Shown here piece after piece: positions 28,720-37,386 of a stretch of 64,000 nucleotides of DNA. Within the stretch, counting starts at the first letter, position 1. Each line of letters starts with the position of its first letter. Made by a program: the position numbers and the translations under genes. The DNA is taken from contig NZ_LMFI01000001.1 of the NCBI RefSeq assembly GCF_001426745.1, forward strand, positions 186,001 to 250,000. The letters run 5' to 3'. This DNA is from Nocardioides sp. Root140. Lineage in GTDB: Bacteria; Actinomycetota; Actinomycetes; Propionibacteriales; Nocardioidaceae. The notes beneath the pieces were generated by a model that worked only from the letters and a program-made list of their open reading frames with translations, had not been told where the DNA came from and ran no database searches.

Positions 28720-30375
28720 ATGACGTCGTTGCTCGAAGGGGCCAAGAAGCTGGTCTCCAGGGGATCCGATCTGGGAGCTCGCGTCGCCGGGCTCGAGGCC
28801 GCCGTGCAGCAGGCACGCGGCCGGCTCGACGACGCCCTCGTCGACGAGGGCCAGGCCGTGGTGGACCGCGCGAGCAGCCGCCTGCGGCTCTCCGCCGAGC
28901 ACACCGTCATCGCGCTGGCCGGTGCGACCGGGTCCGGCAAGTCCTCGACCTTCAACGCACTCACCGGGCTCGAGCTCTCCGCGGTCGGCGTACGCCGCCC
29001 CACGACGTCGTGGGCCACTGCCTGCGTGTGGGGCCGCGACGGCGCCGAGGAGCTGCTGGAGTGGCTCGGCATCCCCTCCCGGCACCAGGTCACCCGCGAC
29101 TCCATGCTCGACACGGGTCGCGAGGACAGGCGCCTCAACGGCACCGTGCTGCTCGACCTGCCCGACCACGACTCCACCGAGGTCTCCCACCACCTCGAGG
29201 TCGACCGGCTGGTCAAGCTGGCCGATGTGCTCGTGTGGGTCCTCGACCCGCAGAAGTACGCCGACGCCGCGGTGCACGACCGCTACCTCAAGCCGCTGGC
29301 CGGCCACGCGGGCATCATGATCGTGGTGCTCAACCACATCGACACCGTCGCCCCCGACCGTCGTGACGCGATGGTCGCCGACGTACGCCGGCTGCTCGAC
29401 GCCGACGGCCTCGGCGAGGTGAAGGTGCTCCCGATCAGCGCACGCGAGGACCTCGGGCTCAACGCGCTCAAGGACGAGCTCGCCAAGCGGGTGGCCGGGA
29501 AGAAGGCCACCAAGTCGCGGCTGGAGGCCGACGTGAAGGCCGTCGCCGAGAGCCTCTCCGCGGCCTCCGGCACCGGCCGTGCCGCCTCTCCGACCAAGGA
29601 GCGCGTCGCCGAGCTGGAGAACGCCTTCGCCGACGCGGCCGGTGTGCCGATCGTGGTCGACGCAGTGGAGTCCTCCACCCGGATCCGCGCCGGACGGGCC
29701 ACCGGCTGGCCGGTCACCTCCTGGATCTCGAAGCTCAAGCCCGACCCGCTCAAGCGGCTGCACCTCGACCTCGGCAAGGAGGGGCGGGCGCTGACCAGGG
29801 CCTCGCGCACCTCGATCCCGCAGGCCACCAAGGTGCAGCGGGCCCGGGTCGATGCGGCCGTGCGTGGTGTCGCCGACGAGGTGGGCTCCGGGCTGACCGA
29901 GCCGTGGCGTACCGCGGTCCGCAACGCCTCGGTGTCCAACAACGAGCGCATCGGCGACGAGCTCGACACTGCGCTGGCCGGCACCGACCTCGGCGTCGCG
30001 AAGCTGCCGTGGTGGGCCAGCACCGTCCGGGTGCTGCAGTGGTTGCTGATCCTCACTGCGCTCGCCGGGGGCATCTGGCTCGGCGTGCTGGCCGTGATGG
30101 CCTACCTGCGCATGCCCGAGCCGCCGACGCCCGACCTGGCCGGCTTCCCGATCCCGACGCTGATGCTGATCGGGGGAGTGCTGCTCGGCATCGTGCTGGC
30201 CCTGTTCTGCAAGGTGCTGGTCTCACTGACCGCGCGGTCGCGGGCGCGCGCCGCCGACAAGGGTCTGCGGGCGCAGATCCGCGGGATCAGCCAGAACCTC
30301 GTGATCCAGCCGATCGAGGGCGAGCTCGACGCCTACGGCCGGGTCCGCGAAGGTCTCGCCGCCGCCCTGCGCTGA
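28720..30375 (+). CDS. Dynamin/YfjP-like GTPase, second of a pair
   Basis: Partner of the preceding gene, 551 residues. The GTPase core is complete: G1 IALAGATGSGKSSTFNALTG, G2 VRRPTTSWATACVWG, G3 LLDLPDHDSTEVSHHLEVDR, G4 VVLNHIDTVAP and G5-like PISAREDLGLNALK. A helical region is followed by two transmembrane segments near residues 440-463 and 477-503 (LLILTALAGGIWLGVLAVMA; LMLIGGVLLGIVLALFCKVL). The layout fits a membrane-remodelling or septum-associated GTPase acting with its neighbour. The ATG has GAGGGAG at 6 nt. A tandem repeat begins at its stop codon. Confidence 0.78.
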   Translation: MTSLLEGAKKLVSRGSDLGARVAGLEAAVQQARGRLDDALVDEGQAVVDRASSRLRLSAEHTVIALAGATGSGKSSTFNALTGLELSAVGVRRPTTSWATACVWGRDGAEELLEWLGIPSRHQVTRDSMLDTGREDRRLNGTVLLDLPDHDSTEVSHHLEVDRLVKLADVLVWVLDPQKYADAAVHDRYLKPLAGHAGIMIVVLNHIDTVAPDRRDAMVADVRRLLDADGLGEVKVLPISAREDLGLNALKDELAKRVAGKKATKSRLEADVKAVAESLSAASGTGRAASPTKERVAELENAFADAAGVPIVVDAVESSTRIRAGRATGWPVTSWISKLKPDPLKRLHLDLGKEGRALTRASRTSIPQATKVQRARVDAAVRGVADEVGSGLTEPWRTAVRNASVSNNERIGDELDTALAGTDLGVAKLPWWASTVRVLQWLLILTALAGGIWLGVLAVMAYLRMPEPPTPDLAGFPIPTLMLIGGVLLGIVLALFCKVLVSLTARSRARAADKGLRAQIRGISQNLVIQPIEGELDAYGRVREGLAAALR

Positions 30376-30458
30376 CCTGTCGCCAGTTCGGGTCGACCTG
30401 TCGCCAGTTCGGGTCGACCCGTCGCCAGTTCGGGTCGACCCGTCGCCAGTTGCGACGG
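30374..30458 (+). repeat. Four 21-bp tandem repeats ending in a hairpin
   Basis: Starting inside the GTPase stop codon, a 21-bp unit beginning GACCTGTCGCCAGTTCGGG occurs at 30374, 30395 and 30416, with a changed fourth copy from 30437. The last copy forms CCGTCGC-CAGTT-GCGACGG (30440-30458), a perfect 7-bp stem. The same core (GACCCGTCGCCAGTTCG) occurs after another gene at 63677. The array probably ends transcription of the GTPase operon. Confidence 0.75.
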
Positions 30459-30593
30459 TGGGCGACCGGTTTTCGCTCACATGTCGGTTCGTGTGCGGGT
30501 TCTCCACAGTGCGTGCTGCTCGGGCCGGCGTTCGTCGTACCGGCTCCGCAGTCTTGTCCCATCGAAACCGATCGAGAGACAAGGACGCACGAC

Positions 30594-31094
30594 ATGAACG
30601 AAACGATGATCACCTTCCAGGGCTGGGTCGGCACGGAGGTGAACTTCCGTGACGCGGGCGGCGCACCGTTGGCCACCTTCCGGGTCGCCTCCACGCCGCG
30701 GCGCTACAACAAGCCGCAGTCGGCGTGGGTCGACTCGCCGACCAACTGGTACACCGTGAATGCCTGGCGCACCCTCGGCATCAACTGCGCGGAGTCGCTG
30801 GCCTCCGGCCACGCCGTGGTGGTGCACGGCCGACTCACCGCCCAGATCTGGAAGGACGAGCAGGGCAACGAACACGTCAACCACGTGGTCGAGGCGATCT
30901 CGGTGGGCCACGACTTCAACAAGGGCACGGCCTCGTTCACCAAGAGTGAGGGCGGCTCGGGTGAGGGAATCGACCCGCAGGTCATCGCCGAGCACAACGC
31001 CGGCTTCGGCGTCGGTGGGCCCCAGATCAGCAGCAACGGCGAGACGATCGACGACTTCGTGGCCCGCGAACGCACCGAGGAGCCGGCCGCCTGA
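30594..31094 (+). CDS. ssb: Single-stranded DNA-binding protein
   Basis: A 166-residue OB-fold SSB: MITFQGWVGTEVNFRDAGGA, ATFRVASTPRRYNK, NWYTVNAWRTLGINCAESLA, AVVVHGRLTAQIWKDEQGNE and VEAISVGHDF. The tail (IDDFVARERTEEPAA) is acidic but lacks the DDDIPF-type tip of the main replicative SSB, so this is more like the second SSB of actinobacteria (SsbB-like, tied to competence, sporulation or recombination) than housekeeping SsbA. AAGGA precedes the ATG by 9 nt. It is separated from the GTPases by the tandem repeat and is probably transcribed alone. Confidence 0.88.
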   Translation: MNETMITFQGWVGTEVNFRDAGGAPLATFRVASTPRRYNKPQSAWVDSPTNWYTVNAWRTLGINCAESLASGHAVVVHGRLTAQIWKDEQGNEHVNHVVEAISVGHDFNKGTASFTKSEGGSGEGIDPQVIAEHNAGFGVGGPQISSNGETIDDFVARERTEEPAA

Positions 31095-31104
31095 GCGACC
31101 GACT

Positions 31105-31121
31105 CCCGGTGCTGCACCGGG
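31105..31121. terminator. Hairpin between ssb and the anti-sigma-like gene
   Basis: CCCGGTG-CTG-CACCGGG is a perfect 7-bp stem with a 3-nt loop in the 36-bp gap between two convergent genes, so it could serve both. Confidence 0.6.
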
Positions 31122-31130
31122 CGACCGGGG

Positions 31131-32078
31131 TCAGGGTCGGTACGACGTCCAGACCGGGTTCTCGGCGATGGTCCTCAACTGTGCCAGCGTGAGGGCCACG
31201 TCGGGAGCCGTGGGCGTCGCACCGTAGGGCCACTTCTCGGACAGGGTGTTGGCCACGTTGATCATCACCGTGCCGTTGTCCGGGGTGACCAGGGTGACCG
31301 ACAGGTCACGCACGCCTTTGACCGTGGTGTCGAGGATGCGCCCGATTACCCGGCCGGCGTCGTCACGGATCACCGTGCAGTCCTTCGGATTCGTGACCCC
31401 GGCCGGGTCGCAGTTGTAGCGGGCATCGCCTTCCGGCCCGGCCGGTTCGACCGGGTCGTCCTCCGAGGATTCGGCGTCGGGCTGCGACTCGCCGATCGAC
31501 GACGGGACCTCCGACTCCTCCCCACCGTCGACGGTGGAGGCGCCGGCAGGCTCGCTGCCGGAGAAGGCCAGGTTGACCTTGCCGGGCCCGTCCTCGGTGG
31601 TGAGCGTGGCGACCAGATAGCCCTCCATCTCGGCCAGTGGCTCACCCGGTGCACGGTCGGTGTTGGTGGTCACCGGGTCGCTGAGCGTCACGCCGGCGGG
31701 GAGGAGGTCGGCGAGTGTCTCGGCCATCTCGCCGGCCGGCATGCTCCACCAGGCGGGGGCGTTCGGGTCGCGCTGCGTGCCGTCCTCGCTGGGCGACGAG
31801 GAGGGCTCGGTGGCGACGGCGCTGTTGTCGGGGCGCTCGTCGACCCCGTTGCCGCCGCCGATCACCATGGGTACGCCGATCGCCAGGGCGGCTGCTGCCA
31901 CGCCGCCGGCCGCGAGTCCTCCGAGGCGCCGACGCGTCCGCATCCGGCGTCCGAGCCGGCGGGCGCCGACCTCGACACCGAGGGGTGCCGAGACGTCGTT
32001 CATCGAGGAGTGCAGCACGTCGCGCACTGCATGCTCGTCGTGGTCTGCCCAGTCGTCGTGGTGCGGTTCCAGGTTCAT
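31131..32078 (-). CDS. Single-pass membrane protein, probable anti-sigma partner
   Basis: A 315-residue protein with about 50 cytoplasmic residues, one membrane segment near residues 52-75 (LGGLAAGGVAAAALAIGVPM), and a long external part rich in Ser, Glu and Pro. I recognise no named domain and see no HxxxCxxC zinc anti-sigma motif. Its ATG overlaps the stop of the upstream ECF sigma gene (ATGA), the usual arrangement for a sigma factor and its membrane-bound partner, so an anti-sigma or sensor role is inferred from position and topology only. The outer part has two Cys (YNCDPAG, KDCTVI). Confidence 0.6.
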   Translation of the reverse strand: MNLEPHHDDWADHDEHAVRDVLHSSMNDVSAPLGVEVGARRLGRRMRTRRRLGGLAAGGVAAAALAIGVPMVIGGGNGVDERPDNSAVATEPSSSPSEDGTQRDPNAPAWWSMPAGEMAETLADLLPAGVTLSDPVTTNTDRAPGEPLAEMEGYLVATLTTEDGPGKVNLAFSGSEPAGASTVDGGEESEVPSSIGESQPDAESSEDDPVEPAGPEGDARYNCDPAGVTNPKDCTVIRDDAGRVIGRILDTTVKGVRDLSVTLVTPDNGTVMINVANTLSEKWPYGATPTAPDVALTLAQLRTIAENPVWTSYRP

Positions 32079-32599
32079 CGCTGGTCTCCATTCGCTGAAT
32101 CGGACAGGGCGGCAGGTTCACCCAGCAGCTCCCGCAGGGAGCGGAGCGCGCGCAGGCTGCGGTTCTTCACCGCCGGCTCGCTGATCCCGAGCTGGTGCGC
32201 GGTCTCGCGCAGGCTCAGGTCCTCCCAGTAGCGCAGCACCACGACGGCCCGGTCGAGTCGCCCGAGCGTGCCCAGTGCCTGCATCAGGGCCAGGCGTTGG
32301 GCCGGGTCCGCGTCGGTCGCTCCACGGTCGGGCAGCTCGGCGAGCGTGAGCTCCGTGCTGCTGCGCCGACGCCGTTCGGAGAGGAACGACTTGGTGACGA
32401 TGCCGTGCACGTAGGCCACCGGGTCATCGGCACGGGCCACCCGCGACCAGGCGACGTACGCCTTGGCGAGGGCGATCTGCAGGAGATCCTCGGCACCGTG
32501 CGGCGAGGTGGTGAGCAGGTAGGCGTGCCGGTAGAGCTGGTTCGACCGTGCGGCGACGAACTCCGAGTAGTCGCGATCGTTCCCCCGTGGGTCCTTCAC
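32075..32599 (-). CDS. ECF sigma factor, SigE-type family of actinobacteria
   Basis: A 174-residue ECF sigma factor. Region 2 reads YSEFVAARSNQLYRHAYLLT with GAEDLLQIALAKAYVAWSRV; region 4 reads LGRLDRAVVVLRYWEDLSLR and ETAHQLGISEPAVKNRSLRA, a clear helix-turn-helix. Such sigma factors direct polymerase to stress or envelope promoters once a partner releases them. The gene is co-transcribed with the membrane protein downstream and diverges from ettA. The target promoter is not evident. Confidence 0.88.
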   Translation of the reverse strand: MKDPRGNDRDYSEFVAARSNQLYRHAYLLTTSPHGAEDLLQIALAKAYVAWSRVARADDPVAYVHGIVTKSFLSERRRRSSTELTLAELPDRGATDADPAQRLALMQALGTLGRLDRAVVVLRYWEDLSLRETAHQLGISEPAVKNRSLRALRSLRELLGEPAALSDSANGDQR

Positions 32600-32725
32600 G
32601 CCTGCGCCTCCTTGTCCGTTCGGTCCCCCGTTGGGACCGTCACCCTCAAGACGCCCTCACCGGACGATTGGTCTCAGACAGGTTCCTCGGCGGGCACCGG
32701 TTGGAGCCGAACCGCCCGCGCACCG

Positions 32726-32738
32726 TAGGCTCGCGCCC
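32726..32738 (+). promoter_or_regulatory. Leaderless promoter -10 element of ettA
   Basis: TAGGCT (32726-32731) lies 7 nt before the ATG at 32739; no ribosome-binding sequence is present. Confidence 0.55.
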
Positions 32739-34421
32739 ATGGCTGAGTATGTCTTCACACTGCGTAACGTCCGCAAGGCGCACGGCGACAAGGTTGTCCT
32801 CGAGAACGTCACCCTCTCGTTCCTCCCCGACGCGAAGATCGGCGTCGTCGGGCCCAACGGCACCGGCAAGTCGTCCCTGCTGAAGATCATGGCCGGGCTC
32901 GACAAGGCCAACAACGGCGACGCCATCCTGACCCCTGGCGCGACCGTCGGCATGCTCCAGCAGGAGCCGCCGCTGTCCGAGGGCAAGACCGTCCTCGAGA
33001 ACGTCGAGGAGGCCGTCGCCGAGACCAAGGCCAAGATGGCACGCCTCGACGCGCTCTACATGGCCATGGGTGACCCCGACGCCGATCTCGACAAGATCAA
33101 CGCGGAGGCCGGTGACCTCCAGAGCGAGCTCGACGCCGCCAACGTGTGGGACCTCGACAGCCGCCTCGAGCAGGCCATGGACGCACTGCGCTGCCCGCCG
33201 CCGGACACGATCGTCGACAACCTCTCCGGTGGCGAGCGTCGCCGGGTCGCCCTCTGCAAGCTGCTGCTCCAGCAGCCCGACCTGCTGCTCCTCGACGAGC
33301 CCACCAACCACCTTGACGCCGAGTCCGTGCAGTGGCTCGAGAACCACCTCAAGGACTACCCGGGCGCCGTCCTGGCGGTCACCCACGACCGGTACTTCCT
33401 CGACAACGTCGCGACCTGGATCCTCGAGCTCGACCGCGGCCAGGCCCACCCCTACGAGGGCAACTACACGACGTACCTCGAGACCAAGCAGTCCCGGCTC
33501 AAGATCGAGGGCCAGAAGGACGCCAAGCGCGCCAAGATGTTGGAGAAGGAGCTCGAGTGGGTCCGCTCCAACGCCAAGGCCCGGCAGACCAAGAGCCGCT
33601 CGCGTCTCGCGCGCTATGAGGAGATGGCCAAGGAAGCCGACCGGATGCGCAAGATCGACACGTCCGAGATCAACATCCCGGCAGGCCCACGACTCGGCGA
33701 CATCGTGCTCGAGACCCATGACCTGGCCAAGGGCTTCGACGACCGCACCCTGTTCCACGACCTGTCGTTCACGTTGCCCCGCGCGGGCATCGTCGGCGTC
33801 ATCGGCCCGAACGGCGTCGGCAAGACCACGCTGTTCCGCATGATCACCGGCGGCGAGCAACCCGACGAGGGCGAGCTCAAGGTCGGCCAGACGGTGAAGC
33901 TGTCGTACGTCGACCAGAGCCGCGGCGGCATCGACCCCAACAAGAACGTGTGGGAGGTCGTCTCCGACGGGCTCGACTTCATCAAGGTCGCCAACTTCGA
34001 GATGAACTCGCGGGCCTACGTCGCGTCGTTCGGCTTCAAGGGCCCCGACCAGCAGAAGAAGGCCGGCGTGCTCTCCGGTGGTGAGCGCAACCGCCTCAAC
34101 CTGGCGCTGACCCTGAAGATGGGCGGCAACCTGCTGCTCCTCGACGAGCCCACCAACGACCTGGACGTCGAGACCCTGTCGTCACTCGAGGACGCGATCC
34201 TCGACTTCCCCGGCTGCGCCGTGGTCACCTCGCACGACCGGTGGTTCCTCGACCGTGTCGCCACCCACATCCTGGCGTGGGAGGGCGACGAGGAGGACCC
34301 GGCCAAGTGGTTCTGGTTCGAGGGTAACTTCGCCTCCTACGAGGAGAACAAGATCGAGCGCCTCGGCGCAGACGCGGCCCGTCCGCACCGCGTCACGCAC
34401 CGCCGCCTCACCCGCGACTGA
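32739..34421 (+). CDS. ettA: Energy-dependent translational throttle protein EttA (ABC-F)
   Basis: An ABC-F ATPase that binds the ribosomal E site and gates the first peptide bond according to ATP/ADP. The 560 residues hold two nucleotide-binding domains. The first has VVGPNGTGKSSLLKIMAGLD, NLSGGERRRVALCKLLL and LLLLDEPTNHLDAESVQWLE; the second has VIGPNGVGKTTLFRMITGGE, VLSGGERNRLNLALTL and LLLLDEPTNDLDVETL. A charged helical linker joins them and contains the arm region of the family. There is no transmembrane segment. A strong hairpin follows the gene. Confidence 0.94.
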   Translation: MAEYVFTLRNVRKAHGDKVVLENVTLSFLPDAKIGVVGPNGTGKSSLLKIMAGLDKANNGDAILTPGATVGMLQQEPPLSEGKTVLENVEEAVAETKAKMARLDALYMAMGDPDADLDKINAEAGDLQSELDAANVWDLDSRLEQAMDALRCPPPDTIVDNLSGGERRRVALCKLLLQQPDLLLLDEPTNHLDAESVQWLENHLKDYPGAVLAVTHDRYFLDNVATWILELDRGQAHPYEGNYTTYLETKQSRLKIEGQKDAKRAKMLEKELEWVRSNAKARQTKSRSRLARYEEMAKEADRMRKIDTSEINIPAGPRLGDIVLETHDLAKGFDDRTLFHDLSFTLPRAGIVGVIGPNGVGKTTLFRMITGGEQPDEGELKVGQTVKLSYVDQSRGGIDPNKNVWEVVSDGLDFIKVANFEMNSRAYVASFGFKGPDQQKKAGVLSGGERNRLNLALTLKMGGNLLLLDEPTNDLDVETLSSLEDAILDFPGCAVVTSHDRWFLDRVATHILAWEGDEEDPAKWFWFEGNFASYEENKIERLGADAARPHRVTHRRLTRD

Positions 34422-34450
34422 CTCGGATGGCGGCACCCGCCGTACGACGT

Positions 34451-34492
34451 GAAGCGACCCGGACCGTGCACCTGCATGGTCCGGGTCGCTTC
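34451..34492 (+). terminator. Terminator of ettA
   Basis: GAAGCGACCCGGACC (34451-34465) and GGTCCGGGTCGCTTC (34478-34492) form a perfect 15-bp stem with a 12-nt loop, 29 bp after the ettA stop, followed by TTCGCGTT. Confidence 0.85.
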
Positions 34493-34563
34493 TTCGCGTT
34501 CTCGTGTGTCTAGACAGCCCCTGTGCACGATCGTGGTCGCTCCGCGAGCGCCCACGAGGCCGC

Positions 34564-35082
34564 TCAGCTGCCGGGGGTGCGGAGATCGGCCTCGGGGTGG
34601 TCCTCGGCCAGCTGGTCGACGACCGCGTCCATGACCCGGCCCATCGCGGCGAAGTCGTCGCCCGCGACGAGGTCGACCAGGTGGGCGCGGACGCCGGCCA
34701 CGTGGATCGGGGCGGCCCTGACCAGCAGGGCGAAACCGGTCTCGGTGAGGTGCGCGAAGATGCCGCGCCCGTCGTCGGTGGCCTCGCTGCGGCGCACCCA
34801 GCCGGCGGCCTCCATACGCTTGATGGTGTGGGTGACCCGGCTCCGGCTGAACCGCATGGCGTCCGCCAGCGCGGACATCCGCAGGGAGTGGTCCTCGCGC
34901 TCGGAGAGGCGCACCAGCACTTCGTACTCGTTCAGGCCGATGCCGAAGGCGTCACGAAGCTCGTCGTCGAGGCGGTCCGTGAGCAGGGTGGTCCCCACCA
35001 TGTATGCACGCCACGCACGTTGTTGATCAGGATCGAGCCAACGAGTCTTCGCGGCGGCAGCGTCCGAGATGCTGTCCGTCAT
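34564..35082 (-). CDS. MarR-family transcriptional regulator
   Basis: A 172-residue winged-helix regulator: LTDRLDDELRDAFGIGLNEY, VLVRLSEREDHSLRMSALAD, AMRFSRSRVTHTIKRMEAAG (recognition helix) and WVRRSEATDDGRGIFAHLTE (wing, with the conserved DxRG turn). MarR proteins usually repress their own or nearby efflux or stress genes, with ligand release. ATG at 35082 was chosen because it begins the family fold and has a leaderless -10 at the correct distance; the longer frame to 35232 overlaps the thiolase terminator. Its target is not evident. Confidence 0.88.
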   Translation of the reverse strand: MTDSISDAAAAKTRWLDPDQQRAWRAYMVGTTLLTDRLDDELRDAFGIGLNEYEVLVRLSEREDHSLRMSALADAMRFSRSRVTHTIKRMEAAGWVRRSEATDDGRGIFAHLTETGFALLVRAAPIHVAGVRAHLVDLVAGDDFAAMGRVMDAVVDQLAEDHPEADLRTPGS

Positions 35083-35095
35083 GCCGGGCAGTCTA
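35083..35095 (-). promoter_or_regulatory. Leaderless promoter -10 element of marR
   Basis: On the minus strand TAGACT (35095-35090) stands 7 nt before the marR ATG. Confidence 0.5.
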
Positions 35096-35132
35096 GACGT
35101 GCGGGACCCCCGAACATGCGATGTCGCGAATG

Positions 35133-35167
35133 ACGAAGGCCCCCGGGAGTGTCCCGGGGGCCTTCGT
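35133..35167 (-). terminator. Terminator of the thiolase gene
   Basis: ACGAAGGCCCCCGGGA and TCCCGGGGGCCTTCGT form a perfect 16-bp stem with a 3-nt loop, 16 bp beyond the thiolase stop. It would also insulate marR. Confidence 0.85.
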
Positions 35168-35183
35168 ACAGGCGGTGTGGAGC

Positions 35184-36398
35184 TCAGACGCGCTCGAGGA
35201 TCAGCGCCATGCCCTGGCCGCCACCGACGCACATGGTGATCAGGCCGGTGGACTTGTCGTGCCAGTCCAGCGAGTTGATCATCGTGTTCTGCAGGCGCGC
35301 GCCGGTCATGCCGAACGGGTGGCCGACCGCGATCGCACCACCGTTGACGTTGAGCCGGTCGATGTCGATGCCGAGGTCCTGGTACGACGGCACGACCTGG
35401 GCGGCGAACGCCTCGTTGATCTCGACGAGGTCGATGTCGCCGATGCTCATGTTGGCGTTGGCCAGGGCGCGCTTGGTCGCCTCGACCGGGCCGAGGCCCA
35501 TGATCTCGGGGGAGAGGCCCGAGACGCCGGTCGACACGATGCGCGCCAGCGGGGTGAGGCCGAGCTCGGCGGCCTTGGTGTCGGACATGATCACCACGGC
35601 CGCGGCGCCGTCGTTGAGGGCGCAGCAGTTGCCGGCGGTGACCACGCCGTCGGGCCGGAAGACCGGCTGCAGCTGCGAGATCGCGTCGTACGTGACGCCG
35701 GCCCGGGGACCGTCGTCGGTGGAGACCACGGTGCCGTCGGGCGTGGTGACCGGGGTGATCTCGCGGGCCCAGAAGCCGTCGTTGATCGCCTTCTCGGCCA
35801 GGTTCTGCGAGCGGACGCCGAACTCGTCGAGCTCCTTGCGGTCAAGACCGCGCAGCCGGGCGACGTTCTCCGCGGTCTGGCCCATGGCGATGTAGGCGTC
35901 GGGGAGCAGGCCGTCCTCGCGCGGGTCGTGCCAGTCCTGGCCGCCCTCGGCGTACTTGTCGGTGCGCGCGATGGCGTCGTCGAAGACCGCGTTGCGGGTG
36001 TTCGGGATGTGGTCGGAGGTGCCGTTCTTGAAGCGCGACACCGTCTCGACGCCGGCCGAGATGAACACGTCACCCTCGCCGGCCTTGATCGCGTGGAACG
36101 CCATCCGGGTGGTCTGCACCGACGAAGCGCAGTAGCGGGTGATCGTTGCGCCCGGCACCTGGTCCATGTCGTTGAGCACGTTGACGATGCGCCCCATGTT
36201 GTTGCCCATCTCGCCACCGGGGAGACCGCAGCCGAGGTAGAGGTCGTCGACCGTGTTGCGGTCGAGAGCAGGGATCTTGTCCAGCGCCGTCTTGACGATC
36301 AGTGCGGTGAGATCGTCGGGACGGAAGTCCTTGAGCGAGCCCTTGTTGGCTCGCCCGATGGGGGAGCGAGCAACGGAAACGATGACTGCCTCGGGCAT
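35184..36398 (-). CDS. Acetyl-CoA C-acyltransferase (thiolase)
   Basis: A 404-residue thiolase that splits 3-ketoacyl-CoA or condenses acetyl-CoA. The catalytic residues are visible: nucleophilic Cys in TRYCASSVQTTRMAFHAIKA near residue 90, NEAFAAQVVP, GGAIAVGHPFGMTGARLQNT (His) and MCVGGGQGMALILERV (second Cys). It resembles the FadA/FadI-type degradative group more than the short biosynthetic group, though context does not settle this. It is monocistronic, bounded by a strong terminator, and diverges from the thioesterase gene. Confidence 0.92.
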   Translation of the reverse strand: MPEAVIVSVARSPIGRANKGSLKDFRPDDLTALIVKTALDKIPALDRNTVDDLYLGCGLPGGEMGNNMGRIVNVLNDMDQVPGATITRYCASSVQTTRMAFHAIKAGEGDVFISAGVETVSRFKNGTSDHIPNTRNAVFDDAIARTDKYAEGGQDWHDPREDGLLPDAYIAMGQTAENVARLRGLDRKELDEFGVRSQNLAEKAINDGFWAREITPVTTPDGTVVSTDDGPRAGVTYDAISQLQPVFRPDGVVTAGNCCALNDGAAAVVIMSDTKAAELGLTPLARIVSTGVSGLSPEIMGLGPVEATKRALANANMSIGDIDLVEINEAFAAQVVPSYQDLGIDIDRLNVNGGAIAVGHPFGMTGARLQNTMINSLDWHDKSTGLITMCVGGGQGMALILERV

Positions 36399-36516
36399 GT
36401 TTCTCCGATCAGGGGTGAAGGGGTCGTGCTACTCCGGCCAGAGTAATCCGGTCCGACGTCTGTCCGGGGAGGAGGTCCCATCAGCCGGGCCCGCATCCCT
36501 CTGGGAGACTGACGGC

Positions 36517-37386
36517 GTGCGCCATGTCTACGAGTGCCCCATCCGCTGGGCCGACCTCGACCTGCTCGGTCACGTCAACAACGTGACGTACGTCGACTAC
36601 CTCCAGGAGGCGCGCATCGACATGCTGCTGACGCACGCCCCCGACAGTCGCGCCAACGACCTGGCCGAGGGCGTGGTCGTGGTCAGCCACGACGTGAAGT
36701 ACACCCGCCCGCTCACCTTCCGTGCCGAGCCGGTCAAGATCGAGAGCTGGGTCAGCGAGATCAGGGCGGCCACGTTCACGATGGCCTACGAGGTGTACGA
36801 CGAGACTCCCGAGGGCCGCGTGGTCTACCTGCAGGCGACCTCGGTGCTCACCCCGTTCGTCTTCGCCGAGGAACGGCCGCGCCGCATCTCGGCCGACGAG
36901 CGCGCGACCCTGACCCGGTTCCTCGAGGACAGCCCGCTGCCGCCGACCGCGCCGCTGACGCCGGCTCCCGCCGTGGAGGGTGGGCACTACCCGCTGCGGG
37001 TGCGGTTCTCCGACGTCGACGTCTACGGCCACGTCAACAACGTGAAGTACTTCGAGTACTTCCAGGAGGCCCGCATCGCCTACATGATGCAGATCTGGGA
37101 GGGCGTCAGCGAGGGCACCACCCGGGTGCCGATGGTGCTGGCCCAGATGAACGTCACCTACAAGACCCCGATCCTCTTCCGCCCCGAGGCGTACGACGTC
37201 CGCTCCCGGATCTCACACGTGGGGAACTCGTCGTTCGTCGTCGAGTCGGAGATCCTCGACGGCGAGCGGGTGTTGAGCCGGGCCCGAGTCGTGATGGTGA
37301 CCTTCGACCAGGAGACGCAGACCGCGGCCCCGGCCCCGGAGGCCTACCGCGAGGTGCTGCGGCGCGAGCTCACTCGAGCGAGTTGA
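36517..37386 (+). CDS. Tandem hot-dog acyl-CoA thioesterase
   Basis: A 289-residue protein made of two copies of the 4HBT hot-dog fold. The repeated motif is WADLDLLGHVNNVTYVDYLQ in the first half and FSDVDVYGHVNNVKYFEYFQ in the second, each holding the catalytic Asp. The family hydrolyses acyl-CoA to free acid and CoA, fitting the divergent thiolase. GTG at 36517 matches the fold start; the open frame begins much earlier at 36253, inside the thiolase. Its 3' end overlaps the convergent globin gene by 17 bp. Confidence 0.88.
   Translation: MRHVYECPIRWADLDLLGHVNNVTYVDYLQEARIDMLLTHAPDSRANDLAEGVVVVSHDVKYTRPLTFRAEPVKIESWVSEIRAATFTMAYEVYDETPEGRVVYLQATSVLTPFVFAEERPRRISADERATLTRFLEDSPLPPTAPLTPAPAVEGGHYPLRVRFSDVDVYGHVNNVKYFEYFQEARIAYMMQIWEGVSEGTTRVPMVLAQMNVTYKTPILFRPEAYDVRSRISHVGNSSFVVESEILDGERVLSRARVVMVTFDQETQTAAPAPEAYREVLRRELTRAS

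Noticed and set aside
30374..30458. Possible small CRISPR array.
   Set aside because: The 21-bp units are contiguous with no spacers, and no cas gene is nearby.
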